Assembly: GCF_000337175.1 (NCBI RefSeq)
Contig: NZ_AOIJ01000033.1
Span: 103,157 to 167,156, forward strand
Reading direction: 5' to 3'
Origin: Natrinema gari JCM 14663
GTDB lineage: Archaea > Halobacteriota > Halobacteria > Halobacteriales > Natrialbaceae
Length of the DNA stretch: 64,000 nucleotides
The first letter of the stretch is position 1. The number at the start of each line of letters is the position of its first letter. The notes beneath the pieces are model-generated. The model saw only the letters and a program-made list of their open reading frames with translations. It was not told the origin of the DNA and ran no database searches. Below are positions 1-9,852 of the stretch, in pieces. The position numbers and the translations under genes were made by a program.

Positions 1-458
1 GCCCGATCACCGTCGAAGACGTAGCGGGAGACGGTCGCATAGGACTCCGCGCTGCCCCACGGGCCACCGTAGGAGACCCCGATGTAGACGGTGCCGACCG
101 GATTCGCCGCCGTGCCGCCGGTGGGGCCGGCGATTCCGGTCGTCGAGACGCCCCAGGTGACGTCCGTGACGTCCCTGATCCCCTGTGCCATCTGGCGGGC
201 GACGGGCTCGGAGACCGCCCCGTGCTCGTCGAGTGCCTCGCGACTGACGCCGAGATGGCGGCGCTTGGCATCGTAGGCGTAGGTCGTCAGGCCCGAATCG
301 AAGTAGTCGCTCGCACCCGGGACGGCGGTGATCGCCGCGCCGATCAGACCACCGGTGCAGGATTCGGCGACGGCCAGGGTCTCCTCGGCGTCGCACAGCG
401 CGTCGGCAACCTCCCGCGGCAGGTCGCGGTCGATGGCGTCGTTCATGCCCGATCCCAT
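1..458 (-). CDS. CinA C-terminal family protein (nicotinamide-nucleotide amidohydrolase), 3' end cut by window
   Basis: The minus-strand reading gives a CinA/PncC-type domain: the AESCTGGLIG stretch (active-site Ser-Cys-Thr-Gly-Gly) is near residue 32 and the ISTTGIAGPTGG-like loop (here VSTTGIAGPTGG) near residue 107. The family deamidates nicotinamide mononucleotide in pyridine-nucleotide salvage and is cytosolic. The reading frame runs off the left edge, so roughly the last 10-20 residues are missing. Two in-frame ATGs (458 and 446) are possible starts; the domain begins after both. It is divergent from the aminotransferase at 602. The family call is firm; the exact start is not. Confidence 0.85.
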   Translation of the reverse strand, partial: MGSGMNDAIDRDLPREVADALCDAEETLAVAESCTGGLIGAAITAVPGASDYFDSGLTTYAYDAKRRHLGVSREALDEHGAVSEPVARQMAQGIRDVTDVTWGVSTTGIAGPTGGTAANPVGTVYIGVSYGGPWGSAESYATVSRYVFDGDR

Positions 459-601
459 GGGCGGCGGCGTTGTGAAAGCGGGGGTTGCCGTCCGAACGCA
501 ACCCCGCTCCGAGCGAGTCGGCCACCTTCGAGAGACACCGACCCATTCCGCCCGCCCAGGAAACGGAAAGAAAGACGGGACGTGACCGCCCACTGTCCGA
601 C

Positions 602-1702
602 ATGAACTACGAGACGCCGCTGTTCTTCCACGTGATGAAGTACGCGGACGCGGCGACCCACGATGTCATCGACATGGTCAGCGGAAACCCCGACTGGGAG
701 CCCCCCGAGGCACTCCGCGAGGGCCTCCACGAGTACGCCGACTTCGAACCCGACCGGTTCCAGTACCCGCCAAGCGAGGGCCTGCTCGAGTTGCGCGAGG
801 AAATCGCCGCACGGCGCGGCGTCGATGCCGACCAGATCGTCGTCACGAACGGGACCGGCGAGGCGAACTACCTCGCGATGGCGCGGGCGCTCGAGCGCGA
901 GCGCGGCGACGAGATCCTGCTGACCGATCCCGTCTATCCCTACTACCCGGGCAAGACGACGATGCTCGGGGGCACCCAGCGGTACGTCGCGACCGACGAC
1001 GAGGGCCGACTCGATCCCGCGGACGTCCGTGCGGCCGCGAGCGAAGCAACGGCCGCGATCGTCGTGAACACGCCGAACAATCCGACCGGGGCGGTCTACC
1101 CCGCCGAGACGATGCGGGCCCTCGTCGGCGTCGCCGAGGAGTACGACGCGATCCTCATCAGCGACGAGGTGTACGACCACTACGACCTTTCGGGGCGGTT
1201 CGCGAGCGCGCTCGAGACCGACTCCGCCAACCGGATCGTCACCAACGGCTTCTCGAAGTCGATGGCGGTCACCGGCGCTCGCGTGGGCTACGCGATTTTC
1301 CCGCCGGCGCTCGTCGCCGACGCCAAGAGCCGCCACATGCTGGTCAACGTCGCCACCACGCGCCCCGGTCAGTACGCGGTCCTGAACGCCCTTCGGGAGA
1401 CGGGACCCGACTATTACGAGCGCAATCGAGACCTGCTCCGCGAGCGCGTCGACACCTTCACCGACGCGCTCGATGCGGCGGGCGCGGAGTACACCAGACC
1501 GAGCGGGTCGTTCTACGTGATGGCCCGCTTCGACGGCTATCCGGGCACGCTCGCAAACGTCGAGCGACTGATCGACGAGGCCGGCGTCGCGGGGATGCCC
1601 GGCGAAGCCTTCGGCGACTCCCGAACCGAGTGGCTGCGGTTCGCGCTCGTGACGCCGCGCGTCGCGGAGGCGGCCGAGCGGTTGGCCGCGTATTTCGACT
1701 GA
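602..1702 (+). CDS. Class I/II PLP-dependent aminotransferase
   Basis: A 366-residue fold-type I aminotransferase. Visible motifs are the NTPNNPTGAVYP loop (PLP pyridine contacts), SDEVYDHY (Asp pairing with the pyridine nitrogen), TNGFSKSMAVTGARVGY (Schiff-base Lys in FSKS) and a C-terminal LRFAL (substrate-carboxylate Arg). The family moves amino groups between amino acids and 2-oxo acids; the substrate cannot be told from sequence. The start at 602 is chosen because MNYETPLFF is where family similarity begins; the frame stays open upstream to 485 but that part looks non-coding. It stands alone, divergent from cinA. Confidence 0.9.
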   Translation: MNYETPLFFHVMKYADAATHDVIDMVSGNPDWEPPEALREGLHEYADFEPDRFQYPPSEGLLELREEIAARRGVDADQIVVTNGTGEANYLAMARALERERGDEILLTDPVYPYYPGKTTMLGGTQRYVATDDEGRLDPADVRAAASEATAAIVVNTPNNPTGAVYPAETMRALVGVAEEYDAILISDEVYDHYDLSGRFASALETDSANRIVTNGFSKSMAVTGARVGYAIFPPALVADAKSRHMLVNVATTRPGQYAVLNALRETGPDYYERNRDLLRERVDTFTDALDAAGAEYTRPSGSFYVMARFDGYPGTLANVERLIDEAGVAGMPGEAFGDSRTEWLRFALVTPRVAEAAERLAAYFD

Positions 1703-1914
1703 CGCCCTCCGTCCGTTCGGCGGCGACGACAGTCCGGCCGAAATACCGACACGTCGAGCGGCCGACCACCCGCGTAATGCTTCTCGAGGCCGTCGTCGCG
1801 GTACGCTATCCGTGGTGCCGCGCCGACGTGACACCGAAGAATTACCGTCGCGGGCGGGACGCCCGGCCGCCGGAGACCGACGAATACTCGTGTCGGGACC
1901 GGGAACAGCGGCGT

Positions 1915-3132
1915 ATGAGCGGCATCGACGTCGAACCGGTCGACGAGGAGGAGGCGACGAGCGAGCGCGACGACGGCGACCACACCATCGAGGTGACGCC
2001 GACCGACGCCGTCGACGACGGGGACCCGGCCGAGCGCGAGACCATCGACGTCGAGCCGTCCGACGAGCCGATGGACGGTCCCGACTACGTCCTCTACGGC
2101 GGGAAAGGCGGCGTCGGGAAGACGACGATGGCGGCCGCGACGGCGCTGGACAGCGCCCGCCGGGGGACAGCGACGCTGGTCGTCTCGACCGACCCGGCCC
2201 ACTCGCTGTCCGACACCTTCGAGACCGACATCCCAGCGGAGCCCGACCGAATCCGGGACGACGTGCCGCTCTACGCGGCCGAGATCGATCCCGAAACCGC
2301 ACTCGAGGAGGGGGACACGCCCTTCAGCGGGGCGGGTGGGGGAGCGGACGAGTCGGACCCCTTCGCGGGCAGTGAGGCGGGCGGCTCCCCGTTCCCCGGC
2401 GAGGGGGGCGAGGGCGGACCACTCGGCGGCCTCGGTGACATACTCGGCGGCGACTCGCCGATGGACGCCCTCTTGGGGGGCGCGATGCCCGGTGCCGACG
2501 AGGCCGCCGCCATGCAACTCCTGCTCGAGTACATGGACGACGCACGCTTCGAGCGGGTCGTCATCGACACGGCCCCGACCGGGCACACGCTCCGCCTGCT
2601 CCAACTCCCCGAGATCATGGACACGATGATGGGCCGTCTGATGAAACTCCGCCAGCGACTCGGCGGAATGCTCGAGGGCGTCAAAGGGATGTTCGGCGGC
2701 GACGCGCCCGACGACGGCGACGATCTCGAGGATCTGGAGGTGCTTCGCGAGCGCATCGAACGTCTGCGGGCGGCCCTGCGCGACCCCGCGCGGACGGACT
2801 TCCGGATCGTCATGGTCCCTGAGGAGATGAGCGTCTTCGAATCCAAGCGCCTGCGGGCGCAACTCGAGGAGTTCGGGATTCCCGTCGGCACCGTCGTCGT
2901 CAATCGGGTGATGGAGCCGCTGTCGAACGTGACCGACGATATCGACGGCGAGTTCCTGCAACCGAACCTCGACGACTGTGCGTTCTGCCAGCGCCGCTGG
3001 GACGTCCAGCAGGGCGCGTTAGCCGAGGCACAGGACCTCTTCCGTGGCACTGACGTTCGCCGCGTTCCCCTGTTCGCCGAGGAGGTCCGCGGCGAGGGCA
3101 TGCTCGAGGTCGTGGCGGCCTGTCTGCGGTAG
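1915..3132 (+). CDS. ArsA/Get3-family P-loop ATPase
   Basis: A 405-residue ATPase with an acidic N-terminal tail of about 55 residues and then the deviant Walker A GGKGGVGKTT typical of ArsA/Get3. The switch I region STDPAHSLSD and the switch II-like IDTAPTGHTLRLLQLPE follow. A Gly-rich spacer and a Met-rich helical region (MDTMMGRLMKLRQRLGGML) resemble the client-binding part of Get3. A CAFCQRR segment near the C-terminus supplies a CxxC pair like the one that binds zinc in Get3 dimers. A tail-anchored-protein targeting or metalloid-efflux ATPase role is possible; no arsenic genes are adjacent, so a Get3-like role is favoured by inference. The start at 1915 follows a non-coding-looking upstream extension. 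Confidence 0.87.
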   Translation: MSGIDVEPVDEEEATSERDDGDHTIEVTPTDAVDDGDPAERETIDVEPSDEPMDGPDYVLYGGKGGVGKTTMAAATALDSARRGTATLVVSTDPAHSLSDTFETDIPAEPDRIRDDVPLYAAEIDPETALEEGDTPFSGAGGGADESDPFAGSEAGGSPFPGEGGEGGPLGGLGDILGGDSPMDALLGGAMPGADEAAAMQLLLEYMDDARFERVVIDTAPTGHTLRLLQLPEIMDTMMGRLMKLRQRLGGMLEGVKGMFGGDAPDDGDDLEDLEVLRERIERLRAALRDPARTDFRIVMVPEEMSVFESKRLRAQLEEFGIPVGTVVVNRVMEPLSNVTDDIDGEFLQPNLDDCAFCQRRWDVQQGALAEAQDLFRGTDVRRVPLFAEEVRGEGMLEVVAACLR

Positions 3133-3242
3133 TCGTCAGCCCCCGCCGAATCGGTACCCGGCTGGCCGCCTGCTCACCGACGACGGATGTGAGCGAGTGA
3201 AACGAGTGAACGGAGGGAGGTGTACTTTTGATCGAAATTTCG

Positions 3243-4715
3243 TTAGTCGTCCGCAGGGAGCTGCTGGCCGCCGACCTCGGGTCGGCTCACGTCACGGTCG
3301 GTCTCCTCGCCGTCGATGTCGTAGGGATACTCGCCGGTGACACAGCCCAGACAGAGATCGATGCGTTCCTTGCCGAGCACGTCGGCGACGGCGTCGGTCG
3401 AGAGGTAGGCGAGACTGTCGGCGGCGATCTCGTCGCGGATCTCGGCGGTCGATTTGTCCGCGGCGATCAACTCGTCGCGGGTGGCCATGTCGATGCCCAT
3501 GTAGCAGGGCGCGACGATCGCAGGAGCACCGATGCGGACGTGGACCTCCTCGGCTCCGCAGTCCTTCAGGAGTTGGACGAGCTGGGTCGACGTGGTGCCG
3601 CGGACGATCGAATCGTCGATGACGGTGACGGTCTTGCCTTCGATCGTCGATTTGATCGGGTTGAGTTTGAGCCGGACCGCGCGTTCGCGCTCGTCTTGCG
3701 TCGGCATGATAAACGTCCGGCCGACGTAGCGGTTCTTCATCAGCCCCTCGGCGAACTCGACGCCGTCGTCGTCCGCATCCCGCGGCTCGCCGTCGGCGGT
3801 CGTCTCGCTTGCGGCGTCGGCGTATCCCGAGGCGAAGGCACGCCCCGAGTCGGGGACCGGCATCACGACGTCGGTCTCGACGCCGCTTTCGTCCCAGAGT
3901 TCGCGTCCCAGGTTGCGCCGCGCCTCGTAAACGAGCGTCTCATCGATGACGCTGTCGGGTCGCGCGAAGTAGACGTGTTCGAAGAAACAGTGGGCGGTGT
4001 GCTCGTTGTCGACGAGCTGGTAGGAGTCGAAGCCCTCGCCGTCTTCCTGCAGGACGACCAGTTCGCCCGGTCGAACGTCGCGGACCAGGTCCCCGTCCAG
4101 GGTGTCGATCGCCGCCGACTCCGAGGCGAGCATGTATCCGTCCTCGAGTTCGCCGATACACAGCGGCCGGTTCCCCTGTGGATCGCGCACGCCGAGAACG
4201 GTGTCGTCGTGGGTGATCGTCAGCGAGTACGAGCCGTGAATGCGCCCCATCGTGTGCTTGACGGCTCGCACGAGGTCCTCCTCCAGGAGGTTCCGGGCGA
4301 GGTCGTGGGCGATGACCTCCGTGTCGCCGTCGCTGGTAAAGGCGTGGCCCGCGGCGGCGAGTTCGTCGCGGATCTCATCGGCGTTGACGAGGTTCCCGTT
4401 GTGCGAGAGCCCGAGCGACCCGCTCTTAAACGAGACGGAGAACGGCTGTGCACAGGAGGAGTCGACCGAGCCGGCCGTCGGATACCGCACGTGGCCGATC
4501 CCCGCTGCGCCGGAGAGCGCGTCGAGGTCGTCCTCCCCGAAGGCATCCCCCACGAGCCCCATTTCGACGTGGCTGTGCTGTTGAAACCCGTCGTGCGTGA
4601 CGATCCCGGCCGACTCCTGGCCGCGATGCTGGAGTGCATAGAGCGCGTAGTACAACGGACGTGCCGCGTCTCGACCGTCGAGTGAGACGCCGACGACGCC
4701 GCACTTTTCGGTCAT
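3243..4715 (-). CDS. purF: Amidophosphoribosyltransferase
   Basis: This catalyses the first step of de novo purine synthesis (PRPP + glutamine to phosphoribosylamine). The 490-residue protein has an N-terminal Ntn glutaminase domain whose nucleophile is Cys5, so the short MTEK leader must be removed to expose it. The PRPP-binding motif VTVIDDSIVRGTTS sits in the C-terminal half. Four Cys residues (in TAHCFFEH, VAPCYMG and the CLGC near the C-terminus) match the 4Fe-4S ligands of the Bacillus-type enzyme, suggesting an Fe-S protein. The ATG at 4715 is preferred over an in-frame ATG near 4755 because family similarity starts at CGVVGV. It is transcribed away from the MutS-like gene. Confidence 0.96.
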   Translation of the reverse strand: MTEKCGVVGVSLDGRDAARPLYYALYALQHRGQESAGIVTHDGFQQHSHVEMGLVGDAFGEDDLDALSGAAGIGHVRYPTAGSVDSSCAQPFSVSFKSGSLGLSHNGNLVNADEIRDELAAAGHAFTSDGDTEVIAHDLARNLLEEDLVRAVKHTMGRIHGSYSLTITHDDTVLGVRDPQGNRPLCIGELEDGYMLASESAAIDTLDGDLVRDVRPGELVVLQEDGEGFDSYQLVDNEHTAHCFFEHVYFARPDSVIDETLVYEARRNLGRELWDESGVETDVVMPVPDSGRAFASGYADAASETTADGEPRDADDDGVEFAEGLMKNRYVGRTFIMPTQDERERAVRLKLNPIKSTIEGKTVTVIDDSIVRGTTSTQLVQLLKDCGAEEVHVRIGAPAIVAPCYMGIDMATRDELIAADKSTAEIRDEIAADSLAYLSTDAVADVLGKERIDLCLGCVTGEYPYDIDGEETDRDVSRPEVGGQQLPADD

Positions 4716-4830
4716 TCCTGTTCGCCGGGGAGTTTCGCCCCGCCCATCAGTCATGGGAGTCAGTAGGGCACCGAGCCGATAAAAACCCCCGTGTTTGTGC
4801 TTGTTCGGCTCTCCGAAGACCAGTCTAGTA

Positions 4831-4859
4831 TCCACACCCGTGTATATGTGGTGTGTGGA
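4831..4859. promoter_or_regulatory. Inverted repeat in the purF / MutS-like divergent intergenic region
   Basis: Arms TCCACAC (4831-4837) and GTGTGGA (4853-4859) are perfect complements separated by 15 bases that include a TATA-like GTGTATAT. It lies between the divergently transcribed purF (start 4715) and the MutS-like gene (start 4995). Such a dyad over a TATA box would suit an operator. No regulator is known to me for it; the assignment rests on symmetry and position alone. Confidence 0.35.
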
Positions 4860-4994
4860 CACGCGATGACAGTGGAAAACCGGCCGCTGCGTCTCGCTTC
4901 CGCTGTCGGAGAACACCGGTCCGGCGGGCGGTGTGCGGAGACCACGGCGGCCAATGACACAGTGTTCAAGACACTCGCCACGAGTCCACCACGT

Positions 4995-6770
4995 ATGCGA
5001 CTCGAGGAGTACTGGGGCGTCGGCCCGAAGACGCGGGAGACACTGGTCGACGAGTTGGGCAACGAGGCGGCGATCCGAGCGATCGAGAGCGGCGACGTGC
5101 GGGCGCTGTCCGACGCCGGACTCGCCCGCGGCCGAGCGACGCGGATCCTCCGTCGCGCGACCGGCGGTTCGGGGATGGACGTGCTGGCGACCAGTGACTC
5201 CCGGGCGGCGTACAAGGACCTGCTGGAGCTGGCGGTCGACCACGCCGTCACCCAGCGTGCAGCCGACCGAATCCGAGTGCTAACGCCGCTGCACAGCCGC
5301 GAGGCGATGGAGGAGCGTCTCGACGACGTGCTCGCGGCGCGAGACGCCTGGGCCGCGCTCCCCGAGGCCGATCGGGCCGCCGTGCTCGAGGCCTACGAGC
5401 GCTACGATGAGCGCGACGGCAGCGAACACGCCGCCGTCGAAGCCGCCCTCGAGCTGCTCGCGGCCGGCGTCGATTCCGGCCCGTTCGCCGCGATCGCGGA
5501 TCTCGAGCGCGAGCGGCTCGCGACGGCTGCGGAGGCGCTGGGGGCACTCGAGGGCGGCCGCGTCCGGAACGGTGCCGATCAGGACCTCGATCGCCTCCGG
5601 GACGCGCTCGGGGCCGTCGAAGATCTGGACGCGAACGCGCTCGCGTTGATCGAGGACCTGCGCGCCGATGGCGTCCACGACGCCGAGGGGTTCCGCCAGT
5701 CCTTCGAGGACCGCCTGTTGACCGAGACGGACGTGACGATCGACCGGGTGCGGGACGCGATGCCCACCGACGCGACGGACGCGACCGACTTCGTCGGCGA
5801 CACGCTGCGGACGCTTCGGCGTGACCTCACCGCAGCGGTCGACGAGCGCGAGCGGACCGTCGCGAGCGATCTCGAGGACGCACTGGCCGATGCACGCGAC
5901 GCGGTCGACCGGGCCGTCGAGGCGGTCGACGACATCGCCTTACAGCTCTCGTTGGCGCGGTTCGCGCTCGAGTACGGCTGCACTCGCCCCGTGTTCGTCG
6001 AGGGGGACGACGCCGCGGTCTCCGTCGTCAACGCGCGCAACCTGACCCTCGCAGCCCGCGACGACGAGTCGGTCCAGCCGGTCACTTATGCCCTCGGACA
6101 GCACGATATCCCGAGCGTCCCGGACGGCGTCAACGCGGTTCCCGGCGAGGAACGCGTCGCCGTCCTGACGGGGGCCAACAGTGGCGGGAAGACGACCGTC
6201 CTCGAGACGCTGTGTCAGGTCGTCTTGCTCGCGATGATGGGGCTTCCGGTTCCCGCCGACCGGGCCGAGGTGACGCCCGTCGACTCGCTGGTCTTTCACC
6301 GCCGGCACGCGAGTTTCAACGCCGGCGTCCTCGAATCGACGCTGCGCTCGATCGTCCCGCCGCTCTCGACAGGGGGGCGCACCCTGATGCTGGTCGACGA
6401 GTTCGAGGCGATCACGGAACCCGGCAGCGCGGCGGACCTGCTCCACGGACTCGTTACGCTCTCGGTCGACCGCGAGGCGTTGGGTGTGTTCGTCACCCAC
6501 CTCGCGGACGACTTAGAGCCCCTGCCGCCCGAAGCCCGGGTCGACGGTATCTTCGCCGAGGGGCTCGATCCCGACCTCGAGTTGCGCGTCGATTATCAGC
6601 CCCGGTTCGACACCGTGGGCCGGTCGACGCCGGAGTTCATCGTCTCGCGGTTGGTTGCCAACGCCGGCAGCCGGACCGAGCGGGCCGGGTTCGAGACGCT
6701 GGCCGAAGCGGTCGGCAACGAGGCCGTCCAGCGGACGCTCGCGGACGCCCGCTGGACGACCGGTGAGTGA
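4995..6770 (+). CDS. MutS-related ATPase (archaeal MutS2/MutS5-like)
   Basis: A 591-residue protein. Residues ~1-60 look like a helix-hairpin-helix DNA-binding module (EEYWGVGPKTRETLVDELG). A long, strongly helical middle region (~70-330) probably forms the clamp/lever coiled coils. The C-terminal MutS ATPase domain has Walker A GANSGGKTTVLET near residue 393 and Walker B LMLVDEFEAIT near residue 466. It lacks the mismatch-recognition domain of MutS1 and the Smr nuclease domain of bacterial MutS2. A role in recombination intermediates or repair is inferred from the family. The start at 4995 sits where protein similarity begins; the upstream open frame is not convincing. Confidence 0.88.
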   Translation: MRLEEYWGVGPKTRETLVDELGNEAAIRAIESGDVRALSDAGLARGRATRILRRATGGSGMDVLATSDSRAAYKDLLELAVDHAVTQRAADRIRVLTPLHSREAMEERLDDVLAARDAWAALPEADRAAVLEAYERYDERDGSEHAAVEAALELLAAGVDSGPFAAIADLERERLATAAEALGALEGGRVRNGADQDLDRLRDALGAVEDLDANALALIEDLRADGVHDAEGFRQSFEDRLLTETDVTIDRVRDAMPTDATDATDFVGDTLRTLRRDLTAAVDERERTVASDLEDALADARDAVDRAVEAVDDIALQLSLARFALEYGCTRPVFVEGDDAAVSVVNARNLTLAARDDESVQPVTYALGQHDIPSVPDGVNAVPGEERVAVLTGANSGGKTTVLETLCQVVLLAMMGLPVPADRAEVTPVDSLVFHRRHASFNAGVLESTLRSIVPPLSTGGRTLMLVDEFEAITEPGSAADLLHGLVTLSVDREALGVFVTHLADDLEPLPPEARVDGIFAEGLDPDLELRVDYQPRFDTVGRSTPEFIVSRLVANAGSRTERAGFETLAEAVGNEAVQRTLADARWTTGE

Positions 6771-6794
6771 GGCGGGAATGGTCCCCGCTCGAGA

Positions 6795-7385
6795 TTACTC
6801 CTCGAAGTCGAGTTCCTCGTCCGTCGATTCATCGCGTTCCCGACGCGCGTCCGCGAACCAGTGGTCCGGTGTGGGCGTATACGTCGTCTCGCCGCCGGGC
6901 GACTCACCGTACGTATATGGGATTCCGTCCCGCTTCTCGCAGACGCGGGCCTCGAGGTACGCCTGTGCCGTCCGTCGCGAGAGCGCTCCCATCTCGATGA
7001 CGTCGCCGAGAGCCGTCTTGGTCGCGCGAAACCAGACCCTGATCGTCCCCTCGTCAGCGGGCCGCGTCGGGACGAGCGCTCCGCGGCCGCCGTCACGACC
7101 GTCACCCCACTCGAGCCAACAGACGCGATACGCCTCGACGCCGTAGTCGTCGGCCGGGGCGACGAGAAAGAACGCCTCGTGTACGCAGGGCTCGAGGTGG
7201 TCCCGGAGGATTCGCTCGAGCGTGATCGAGTCCGCCAGCAGGGGTCCCTTGACCGCGCCGTCCGCGAGGGGAGTCGTCGCCGTGATCTCGTCCGCGAGCG
7301 ACAGCGTCTCACCGCCCCAGTGACTGTATCGCAGGTCGTAGAGGCGATCCGGCCGCCGGTAGGCGACGAGGGCTCTATGTCCCAT
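6795..7385 (-). CDS. Conserved haloarchaeal protein of unknown function
   Basis: A 196-residue acidic, soluble protein opening MGHRALVAYRR, with no signal peptide or membrane segment. Codon use and amino-acid bias are haloarchaeal, so it is a genuine gene. I do not recognise a catalytic motif. A central WLEWGDG segment and a C-terminal run of Asp/Glu residues are visible. It is convergent with the MutS-like gene (25 bases apart) and lies downstream of the HTTM gene on the same strand with a 200-base gap, so it probably has its own promoter. Haloarchaeal DUFs of this look (possibly DUF6735) have no described function. Confidence 0.75.
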   Translation of the reverse strand: MGHRALVAYRRPDRLYDLRYSHWGGETLSLADEITATTPLADGAVKGPLLADSITLERILRDHLEPCVHEAFFLVAPADDYGVEAYRVCWLEWGDGRDGGRGALVPTRPADEGTIRVWFRATKTALGDVIEMGALSRRTAQAYLEARVCEKRDGIPYTYGESPGGETTYTPTPDHWFADARRERDESTDEELDFEE

Positions 7386-7585
7386 CGGTCACCCGGTCGA
7401 AGCGGTGCGAATCGGGCCACTCGAGGTGCGAGCGGGAATGCGGTTCGGTGCTCACGATGGGTCTGGCCGCGTGCCCCTACTTGAACCTGCGGACGGGTAC
7501 GGTGACCGACGACGACCGCGCTGCTCGGCGTGCAACCGGGAAAGCGGCCGTCCGCGGTCGGACTCCGTCGATCCGTCGAAGACCG

Positions 7586-9109
7586 TCAACACTGACTGAC
7601 GATCAGTTCGTGGGGCGTCGGCTCGCCGACCGGGCCGTCCGCATCGACCGACTGATCGACGCGATAGATCGTCACCGACTCGACGCCGTCGGGAGCCCGC
7701 TCACAGAAGTATGATCCCGCGGCCTCACGCGCGGGTTCGCCCGCACCCTGTCCCTTCCGCCCGTACCGCTCCCAGAGCGTCGACGAATACCGCTCCGCGA
7801 CGTCGGGCGGGCCGTCGAACGTCGCCGGTCCGTCGCGAAGGAGATCGGTCGATTCCCCGGCCCCGTCGGTCGCTTCGACGACGTACCAGCTGTACGTATC
7901 GGGCGGGTGCGGCGCGAAAAAGGCCCAACTCGAGCGCTCGAGCACGCTGTCGCCGCCCGCACTCGAGCTGTCGACCAGGCCCGCCGCCGTGACCTGCCAG
8001 CTCGCCGCGGCGAGGAACAGACAGACGAGAAGCGCCGTCGCGGCGAGTCGCGTGCCGCGTCGGACGCGCGGCGAGAGCACGGCCGGGGAACTCGATCCCG
8101 CTTCGGTTCGCTCGCCGCGTGGCCGACATGCAGCGAGTCGGCGTGCGAGTCCGCTCGCCGACCCGAGGTGCTCGAGCCGGTCCCAGACCGGCGGCGGGAG
8201 AAAGACCAGCAGGACGGAGACCATGATCAGCGGAAACAGTCCCAGACGCATCGTCGCTGCCATGCTGAGATGCGCACCGACGTAGGCGGCGACGGTCGCG
8301 GTTCGGAGCCGGCCGGTCGCGAGCACGAGCAGGACCGATGCCGAGAGAACGGCGATCCAGAGCCAGTTGATCGCGGTCAAGAGGGCGGGATAGTCCGCGA
8401 TCGTCGGACCCAGATAGCCGGTAAAGCTCTCGAGTCGGAAGATCCGCTGGACCGCGATCCCGGAGAGCCATTCGTCGCTCCGGAACTTGAGAACCGCGTT
8501 GATCGCGTAGATGACGACGACGTGCAAGAGCAAGAGCGCGGTCGCCGTCGAAACCACGCGCGACTCGTCTCGAGAGTCGCATACGGCCCGCTCCTCGCGA
8601 CGGCGAGGACGGATCGCCCATCGAGCGTCGAGGGGGAGCAGCGCCGCGAAAAGCAGCAACGAGATGAGTATCGTATCGCCGCCGTTGACCAGGTACGGAT
8701 TACGGGCGTGCAGCGACGCGAGGAGAAGCGCCGACCCGACGGCTGCGAGTCGATGTCGGTAGCCGAGCAGCACACACACCGCGAGAGCGCCGGTGACCGC
8801 GAGCAAAAGGGCTTGGACCCACACCGAGCCCGACAGGGCGTACAGCGACCAGCGTGCGAGCGTCGGTGACAGTTCTTCGAGGGCGGACCGCGGGAGGATT
8901 CCTGCGTCCGTATAGAACGTAACCAGTCCCGGAGCGCGGAGGACGAGCAGATCGAGCACGACGACCAGCCCCAGGCTGATCCGGAACGCGGCCAGCGCCC
9001 GCGGATCGATCCCGAGACGCGATCGGACGAACGCCCGAACAGCAGCGCGCGTCGTCGCCGCGTCGCCGGTCGCAGTCGCGGGCGCGGATTCGGGCGGGGT
9101 TCCTGTCAT
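7586..9109 (-). CDS. HTTM-domain membrane protein (vitamin K-dependent carboxylase-like)
   Basis: A 507-residue protein with roughly ten hydrophobic segments between residues ~40 and ~380 and a C-terminal hydrophilic domain of ~110 residues facing one side of the membrane. The opening FRISLGLVVVLDLL, the FYTDAGILPR loop and the YLVNGGDTILI loop are typical of HTTM (horizontally transferred transmembrane) proteins, distantly related to gamma-glutamyl carboxylase. Function in archaea is unknown. The start at 9109 is about 36 bases downstream of a TATA-like sequence, which fits a short leader. The frame remains open far upstream, but that part is Arg/Pro-rich shadow. Confidence 0.85.
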   Translation of the reverse strand: MTGTPPESAPATATGDAATTRAAVRAFVRSRLGIDPRALAAFRISLGLVVVLDLLVLRAPGLVTFYTDAGILPRSALEELSPTLARWSLYALSGSVWVQALLLAVTGALAVCVLLGYRHRLAAVGSALLLASLHARNPYLVNGGDTILISLLLFAALLPLDARWAIRPRRREERAVCDSRDESRVVSTATALLLLHVVVIYAINAVLKFRSDEWLSGIAVQRIFRLESFTGYLGPTIADYPALLTAINWLWIAVLSASVLLVLATGRLRTATVAAYVGAHLSMAATMRLGLFPLIMVSVLLVFLPPPVWDRLEHLGSASGLARRLAACRPRGERTEAGSSSPAVLSPRVRRGTRLAATALLVCLFLAAASWQVTAAGLVDSSSAGGDSVLERSSWAFFAPHPPDTYSWYVVEATDGAGESTDLLRDGPATFDGPPDVAERYSSTLWERYGRKGQGAGEPAREAAGSYFCERAPDGVESVTIYRVDQSVDADGPVGEPTPHELIVSQC

Positions 9110-9144
9110 GCGGACTACCGAGTCGACCCCGATTTGGGAACCGG

Positions 9145-9152
9145 TATATAAG
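9145..9152 (-). promoter_or_regulatory. TATA-like promoter element of the HTTM gene
   Basis: On the minus strand the sequence reads CTTATATAC, about 36 bases upstream of the ATG at 9109, within otherwise GC-rich DNA. This is the expected distance for a haloarchaeal promoter with a short leader. Confidence 0.5.
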
Positions 9153-9405
9153 TACTTTCCCCAGACAGTCGCCGACAGCGGACAGTGGCTCACCCCGACC
9201 GCTCGGACACCCACGGAGGAGCGGCCGATGACGGATACGACGCCGGAACCCCTGCACGTCGGACCGAGGGGTGTGGGATCGCATGCAGGGTCCGATAGGC
9301 CTCCATTGACACGGGCGGCGTCTCGAGCGAACCGGCGGCCGAGCTCGGGTCGGTCGCGCGACGGCTCGAAGGAGTCCGCTCGCCGACGGCCGAGCGCGGG
9401 CGCAG

Positions 9406-9852
9406 TCACGGGGTCGCGCTCGCACGTCGCTCGGCACGGGTCGCGATCGCCTCGTTCATCGCGACGAACGCTCGTTCGACGCGGGCCGTGTCGAAGACCA
9501 GCGGGACGAACGCGCCGCGAACGGTTTCGCGTTGGAGCAGTCGCGTACGCCGGCCATCGGCGATCGGCTCGAGGTGAAACTCGTGGTAGCGGTCGAACGC
9601 GAACGGGACCACGAGTCGGTCGAGCCAGGCGAGTCGGCGGGTTGGTTCGACGGTGACGGCCATCGGACCGTCGAGGAACCGGCCGAGGTCGGCCGACGCG
9701 TCCCCGGGCCGTTGCATCGAGGGATCGACTGCGACTCCCTCGATCGTCCGGCTGATCGGGTCCCACTCGGGATACGTGTCGAAGGCGAGAAGCGCCTCCC
9801 AGACGACCGCGGGCGGGGCGTCGATCTCGACGAAGACCTCGACCTGGTTCAT
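9406..9852 (-). CDS. SRPBCC (START-like) domain protein
   Basis: A 148-residue protein with the polyketide-cyclase/START-like fold signature: N-terminal strand EVFVEIDAPPAVVWEALLAFDTYPEWDPIS, a central GRRTRLLQRETVRG strand pair and the C-terminal helix ERAFVAMNEAIATRAE. The family binds hydrophobic ligands in a deep cavity. No signal peptide is seen, so it is cytosolic. The start at 9852 matches the usual family N-terminus. The function in this organism cannot be deduced. Confidence 0.85.
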   Translation of the reverse strand: MNQVEVFVEIDAPPAVVWEALLAFDTYPEWDPISRTIEGVAVDPSMQRPGDASADLGRFLDGPMAVTVEPTRRLAWLDRLVVPFAFDRYHEFHLEPIADGRRTRLLQRETVRGAFVPLVFDTARVERAFVAMNEAIATRAERRASATP